DNA from: Rhipidocladum racemiflorum
Taxonomy: Eukaryota; Streptophyta; Magnoliopsida; Poales; Poaceae
Direction: 5' to 3'
Assembly: GCA_036346355.1 (NCBI GenBank)
Contig: CM070584.1
Span: 54,891,097 to 54,955,096 of the forward strand
DNA: 64,000 nucleotides
Shown here piece by piece: positions 58,556 through 64,000 of the stretch. The position numbers were made by a program, and so were the translations under genes. The notes beneath the pieces are model-generated. The model saw nothing but the letters and a program-made list of their open reading frames with translations. It was not told the origin of the DNA and did not search any database. Each line of letters begins with the position of its first letter. The first letter of the stretch is position 1.

Positions 58556-60359
58556 CAGTGGACGCAGAACAAAAATTGAGTGGGGGCATCTATATTATTG
58601 TAATAAGTAATGCGACTATTGCAACTTACAACTTTCATAATAACTTTGCCATTCAAGTAAAACAAGTTAGATTTGAGTGAACTAACCTTTGCAATTTTTG
58701 AACAAAATGACTTTGAGACGATCGAGATACCACAATATCATAATGTAATATACATATATATATCTTCTAAATAACGATATTATCTCAGAAGAAGAAAAGT
58801 TAGTGCAAGCCATATAAACAAAGTTAATGAAGATAAATTTTAAGCGTAGAAAAGGAGTAAGTTTTTAGTACATACCTTGCATTTTTCCCACGATTTATTT
58901 TTGTCTTATGGAAGCGATCAATGATCACCTCATTAGTGATCGTGTCTAGCATATCATTTTCTCTGAAGCAAATGAGGCTATAGCTCAAAAACTTGTCCCT
59001 AATCTTGTTCCTTAAAGCATTCTTCCACAGTTTTCATGGTCGAAACATCTCTCAACGATTGCTTGAGCAACAGGAAGAATGACTGCTAATTTCAAAAGAC
59101 GATAAACCAAAGGATATGATAGATGCTTCCTTGTATCTACCATCAGTTTAGCTAGATCACCTATATTTTCCAAGATAGCAAATCGTGTATCATGGAGTAT
59201 ATTATCTATGTAGAGCCCAAGTTCATGCTCAAGTGTCACCATATCCTTGTGATTGAAGTCATCAGGATAAAATCCCGATTTCCTCATCTTTGATTGGGAT
59301 GATAATATGCCATTCTCTTTCTTTTAACTGGATCCCGAGGAAGCTTGTCTAAATCAATTAATTGAGGCACTACAGAAATTTCTCTCAATGTAGGTTTTGA
59401 TGTATTTGCACTTGAACTCCCTACAATGGTGTTGATAGCTGTTGATTTTCTTATCAAAAAATTGTCCATTATCTTCCCCTACCAAATCATAGATGGTGTA
59501 TTATAATGGTGAAATTATAATGATGGTGTATTATCAACTTGATGAATGATGATTGATGACTATACCAAATCCCGGGCGGCGGGCGCTCATCCAATCCTTG
59601 GCACTTTGGCAGACCTCCACTCCCCTTCTCTTCCTGTCGATTCCCCCTCTTCTGGCCAGACAGGCGGTCGCCTCTCCCTCCACGCCGGGCGACGCCGCCG
59701 CCCTGGCTCCCACCGCTCCTTGCCGGCGCCGCTCCCCTCTTCCCCGAACCGACCGACACGGTGACGCTGCCTCCCTCCGCTCCCGAGTCCCGACTGGCGC
59801 CGCCTCCCCTCTTCCGGCCGAGCGCTGCCGCTGCCGCTCTCGGCTCCCAGCCGACACGCCGACACCGCCTCCTCTCCCTCCACGCCGGCGGCGCCGCTGC
59901 TGGCTCGTGCGGTTGTGCCTCGTGACTCCCACCGCTCGCGGCCGACGCCGCTCCCCTCTTCCCCGAACCGGTCGACGCCGCCAGCCGCCTCCCTCCACAG
60001 CTCCGCTCCCGACTGGCGCCGCCTCCCCTCTTCCCCGAGCGCGGCCGACGCCGTCGCCCTGGCTCTCGAGTCCGACGAAACCGCCTCCCTCCACGGTCGT
60101 GTGATCATGCGCCCGTGTGATTTCGCATTTTCGCTGGGAGCCTGGGATTTGGGGAGGGGAGAAGATTGAAGACGCGGTCGTGTGATGCGTCCGACGTGGG
60201 AGGCTTGCGATGGAAGGGAGAGGAGAAAACAGGGGGAGTGGGGGCCATACTTCAGATTTGACTGGGGGCCCACATGTCATAGGCTTGAGGGGTATAACTA
60301 AAAGTAAAAATTGACTGGGGGCCGAGGCCCCCACTCAGTACACGCTAAGTCCGCCCCTG
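58556..60359 (-). mobile_element. hAT element, unit 4
   Basis: Right end GTCCGCCCCTG followed by CATCTGTG at 60360-60367. The left flank comes from the minisatellite. Confidence 0.92.
58824..59469 (-). pseudogene. hAT transposase remnant, unit 4
   Basis: Starts at 59469. The C-terminal part is frameshifted near 59030-59070 inside the dimerisation motif. Confidence 0.8.
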
Positions 60360-61683
60360 CATCTGTGCCTTCGAAAAGGAAACAAAAAATGGTTGTGTCC
60401 ATCTTGAACTTTCACGTACTAATCTTTGTGTCTATCTAGATGAATGATCACACATTAACAGATGTTTTTTCTATATACAAATGGTCAGAATCAAGGTAAA
60501 AACTATTGGAAGATTTGATATTTGAACCTGCTATAGTTAGAATCCTATAGATAGAAGGATTAGATTGTAGCTATCCGTAATTGGTTGTTACTATTTCTGA
60601 CATGTAATCTCCTACCTGTATACGCCACGGTGAGGGCTTTTCTCACCTTATTTAACACGTAGTCGCGACCTCCAAAGAGGTTGAAACGCTTCTGCCAAAG
60701 CTGTGAAATCCTTCATGGTAGATTTAGTTAATCAAGAATTATGAAATTTGTTCAGGATTGTAGGGGTAAAAAAAAAGAAGCGGATGACTGTGTTCTAGGA
60801 TCCTACGTACCTACTAGGAGACTGTATACGTTGTGGAAGGCTCAGGTGCTCCCTAGACACCCCCTTTAAAGGTTATATTGCAGTTATTCTGGCTTTTAGA
60901 TATATATTTCCAATTTTTTTTTGCAGTTTTTCTCTAATCTTAGATGTTCGTTTATAAATGTCCATCCATTGATTTCTAACCAGGTTAAGAAAAACATCAA
61001 TCAAGAACGTAAATAATGTCATATTGCAGCTAGCGGACAAGCTGAACTTACTTATTATTTGGATACCCCAAGATATCACATTAATCCGAACAATTAAACC
61101 GATTGATCGACACATGGATATTCTTGCGCGACTAAATTCTGTAAATTACGTAGATCCCAAAATAAATAGATGCCATTTAATCCTGAGATCAAACGTTGAA
61201 ACGACCGGTTGATCACGGTTGCATTCGATGGCCGGCGTACGTTCACACAAAATACGCAAGCCAGGACACAATGGCCGTTTACAGAAAACAGTAACAGGAA
61301 AGACCGATCGACTTTGTAAACCATCCATCTGGGAGAGGCCGAAACTTTGTTCATTGGCTGGATTAATTATGTCCTTTTATTGCAAATGCGTTAAGTTTAT
61401 CGCGGTAGCTTGGCTGTGGCTAGATACAATCGCAATCCAACTGGTAAGCTGGCAGACGTACGTACCCTTCTGATGATCTTGCAACTGTACGCTTGCATTT
61501 GTGAATGTCTAACTAATGGTAAGTTTGTTTGGGAATTTCTGCGATTTACGGGTTCTAATATGCAATTACGATCATTCGTTCGGCAATTAAAAAAATCTCA
61601 AGTTAAACTGAATTTGATAAACCCTGCAAGTTATTTTCTAGTATTTTCCATTGGCGAATACCAAACGCCGGCAATGTGCGATT

Positions 61684-62346
61684 TTTTTTAGATCAAAAGG
61701 GCATCAGACATGCCCCAGTTCCATTGAAAGAAACCCAAGGTTCAAATCAGTTAACAGAGCAAAAGCACATTTCACATGACCCATTCACAGAACTCCCCTA
61801 CAGGGAACAAAAGCACACTCAGAAAGCAGAAAAAGAGCACTGAAAACTTCTATCATTGCTTATTCGTCAAAAAAAAAAAAACTGAAAGGAGCATCAGATT
61901 GCGTCAGGAAACTTGTCATCAACACTGTCAAGAATTTCATCTCCTTTCAGTTTGTTCATTCGCTTATCACGTCCAGCAAGAAAGGAGCTCGAATTTTGGC
62001 ATCCAACCAATCGCAAAACTGTGTCATACGCAGCATCATCCCTTCTTTGAAGATCGGGTTCCAGTTCCTTAGAGTGAAAAGATTCTTTCGCTAGATAGTT
62101 TTCATGCTCACCCAAATCTGAGAATGGAAAATCAAGTTATTTCTAGTATAACATATACTCCAAAGTGTAGCTGAAGCAGCGGTGTTTAGAACCATATTTT
62201 TCTTATTGCTCACCAATAACGAGCTATTGATTCATAGTCATAACCAATTGAAACACCAAAAAATCTCCAATGATGTTCCAAGTATTTCTAGCCACAATAC
62301 AGTCAAAAAAGCAGATGATTGAGTTTTAAAGATCACTACAAAAGCT
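61684..62346 (-). mobile_element. Truncated LINE, unit 4
   Basis: Perfect 16-bp duplication CCGGCAATGTGCGATT at 61668-61683 and 62347-62362. Confidence 0.82.
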
Positions 62347-62521
62347 CCGGCAATGTGCGATTGAAATAAAAAAACTAGTGGTTATTTTAAAATGAGGGAA
62401 AACTTATAAAGAAATGGTAGAAAATAGCTTTTAGAAATATTTATCGCAATCGCTTTGACGTGTCAAGGTCTTATTCATTCTCGTTTATAATCGATAAAAG
62501 GGGAAAGAACACGGCCGGTTT

Positions 62522-62797
62522 GATACCAAAAGCTATCCAAAAACACTGCACACCCCTTTTATGTAGCATCGTTCACAACAACACTAACACAGCTGGCCGG
62601 TAATTAATGTATCAAAAGCTATCCAAAAACCGCACACCCCTTTTATGTAGCATCGTTCACAACAACACTAACACAGTGGCGGTAATTAAGGTATCAAAAG
62701 CTATCCAAAAACACCGCACACCCCTTTTATGTAGCATCGTTCACAACAACACTAACACAGCTGGCCGGTAATTAAGGTATCAAAAGCTATCCAAAAC
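62522..62797. repeat. 86-bp minisatellite, unit 4
   Basis: Three monomers and a partial fourth, including one ATTAATGTATC variant. Confidence 0.95.
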
Positions 62798-64000
62798 AGG
62801 GACGCAGAACAAAAATTGAGTGGGGGCATCTATATTATTGTAATAAGTAATCTTGACTATTGCAACTTACAACTTTCATAATAACTTTGCCATTCAAGAA
62901 ACAAGTTAGAGGTCGAGTGAACTAACCTTTGCAATTTTTGAACAAAATGACTTTGAGACGATCGAGATACCACAATATCATAATGTAATATACATATATA
63001 TATCTTCTAAATAACGATATTATTCAGAAGAAGAAAAGTTAGTGCAAGCCATATAAACAAAGTTAATGAAGATAAATTTTAAGCGTAGAAAAGGAGTAAG
63101 TTTTTAGTACATACCTCGCATTTTTCCCACGACGATTTTTGTCTTATGGAAGCGATCAATGATCACCTCATTAGTGATCGTGTCTAGCATATCATTTTCT
63201 CTGAAGCAAATGAGGCTATAGCTCAAAAACTTGTCCCTAATCTTGTTCCTTAAAGCATTCTTCACAGTTTTCATGGTCGAAACATCTCTCAACGATTGCG
63301 AGCAACAGGAAGAATGACTGCTAATTTCAAAAGACGATAAACCAAAGGATATGATAGATGCTTCCTTGTATCTACCATCAGTTTAGCTAGATCACCTATA
63401 TTTTCCAAGATAGCAAATCGTGTATCATGGAGTATATTATCTATGTAGAGCCCAAGTTCATGCTCAAGTGTCACCATATCCTTGTGATTGAAGTCATCAG
63501 GATAAAATCCCGATTTCCTCATGCTGATTGGGATGATAATATGCCATTCTCTTTCTTTTAACTGGATCCCGAGGAAGCTTGTCTAAATCAATTAATTGAG
63601 GCACTACAGAAATTTCTCTCAATGTAGGTTTTGATGTATTTGCACTTGAACTCCCTACAATGGTGTTGATATTGTTGATTTTCTTATCAAAAATTGTCCA
63701 TTATCTTCCCCTACCAAATCATAGATGGTGTATTATAATGGTGAAATTATAATGATGGTGTATTATCAACTTGATGAATGATGATTGATGACTATACCAA
63801 ATCCCGGGCGGCGGGCGCTCATCCAATCCTTGGCACTTTGGCAGACCTCCACTCCCCTTCTCTTCTGTCGATTCCCTCTTACGGCCGTGACAGGCGGTCG
63901 CCCTCTCCCTCCACGCAGCGACGCGCCGCCTGGCTCCCACCGCTCCTTGCCGGCGCCGCTCCCCTCTTCCCGAACTGACCGACACGGTGGCTGCCTCCCT
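62798..64000 (-). repeat. Tandem array unit 5, cut by window end
   Basis: The first 1203 bp of a further unit. Left junction CTATCCAAAA|CAGGGACGCAG. It contains the left part of the hAT element and extends into its GC-rich leader region at the window edge. The array therefore continues beyond 64000. Confidence 0.95.
63063..63701 (-). pseudogene. hAT transposase remnant, unit 5
   Basis: Same structure as in unit 1. Frame breaks lie near 63290 and 63660-63690. Confidence 0.8.

Larger units (their letters stand above)
58556..62797 (-). repeat. Tandem array unit 4 (4242 bp)
   Basis: Left junction CTATCCAAAG|CAGTGGACGCAG. Same internal order. A short segment near 61125-61200 differs more than elsewhere (for example AATTACGTAGATCCCAAAA against AATTTCTTCGATCCGATAA). 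Confidence 0.95.

Noticed and set aside
50121..62797. Array units as five independent hAT insertions
   Set aside because: Each shares the same right flank, LINE and minisatellite, and only the first has matching 8-bp duplications. They are copies of one interval.

Overview
The window is plant nuclear DNA, almost certainly from a grass and most likely rice (Oryza) or a close relative. The evidence is a Stowaway MITE (CTCCCTCC ends, TA target duplication), a Tourist-type MITE (TTA duplication), CACTA and hAT elements, two nested Tat-type Ty3/Gypsy retrotransposons with antisense extra genes, and an intronless, GC-rich type I (M-gamma) MADS-box gene. Only two ordinary host genes can be supported: a two-exon gene for a 79-residue protein of unknown function (39484-39824, +) and the MADS-box gene (44879-45664, -). 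Nearly everything else is transposon-derived.

Layout. 1-13880: old repeat-rich DNA with fragments of decayed LTR families, a pair of diverged direct repeats, a pair of diverged inverted repeats, and one clean 4.07-kb solo LTR (4201-8272, duplication ATATG). 13886-36548: a Gypsy element on the minus strand (duplication CATTG), split by a second Gypsy element on the plus strand (15749-26915, duplication TATTC). Each carries gag-pol and, between integrase and its 3' LTR, a gene on the opposite strand with its own TATA box. 36554-44878: host DNA with four small DNA transposons or transposon fragments, one foldback element and the 79-residue gene. 44879-45772: the MADS gene and its promoter. 45914-64000: a tandem array of a 4.2-kb unit, four complete copies and the start of a fifth, running off the right edge.

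The array is the most unusual feature. Each unit is a nonautonomous hAT element (about 1.77 kb), about 1.3 kb of flanking DNA, a 5'-truncated LINE with a 16-bp target duplication, and a three-monomer 86-bp minisatellite. The first hAT has matching 8-bp duplications (CATCTGTG) on both sides. Every later hAT has CATCTGTG only on its right and ATCCAAAA on its left. This is what unequal crossing-over between two neighbouring direct hAT copies would leave, and it predicts the sequence at the unseen right end. The array begins about 130 bp upstream of the MADS gene's TATA box.

Caution on sequence quality: array copies and LTR pairs differ mainly at CAG, CTG and CCGG sites and in G/C runs, while the two host genes read cleanly. 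This looks like methylation-related long-read consensus error, so many frameshifts in the transposon genes may not be real.
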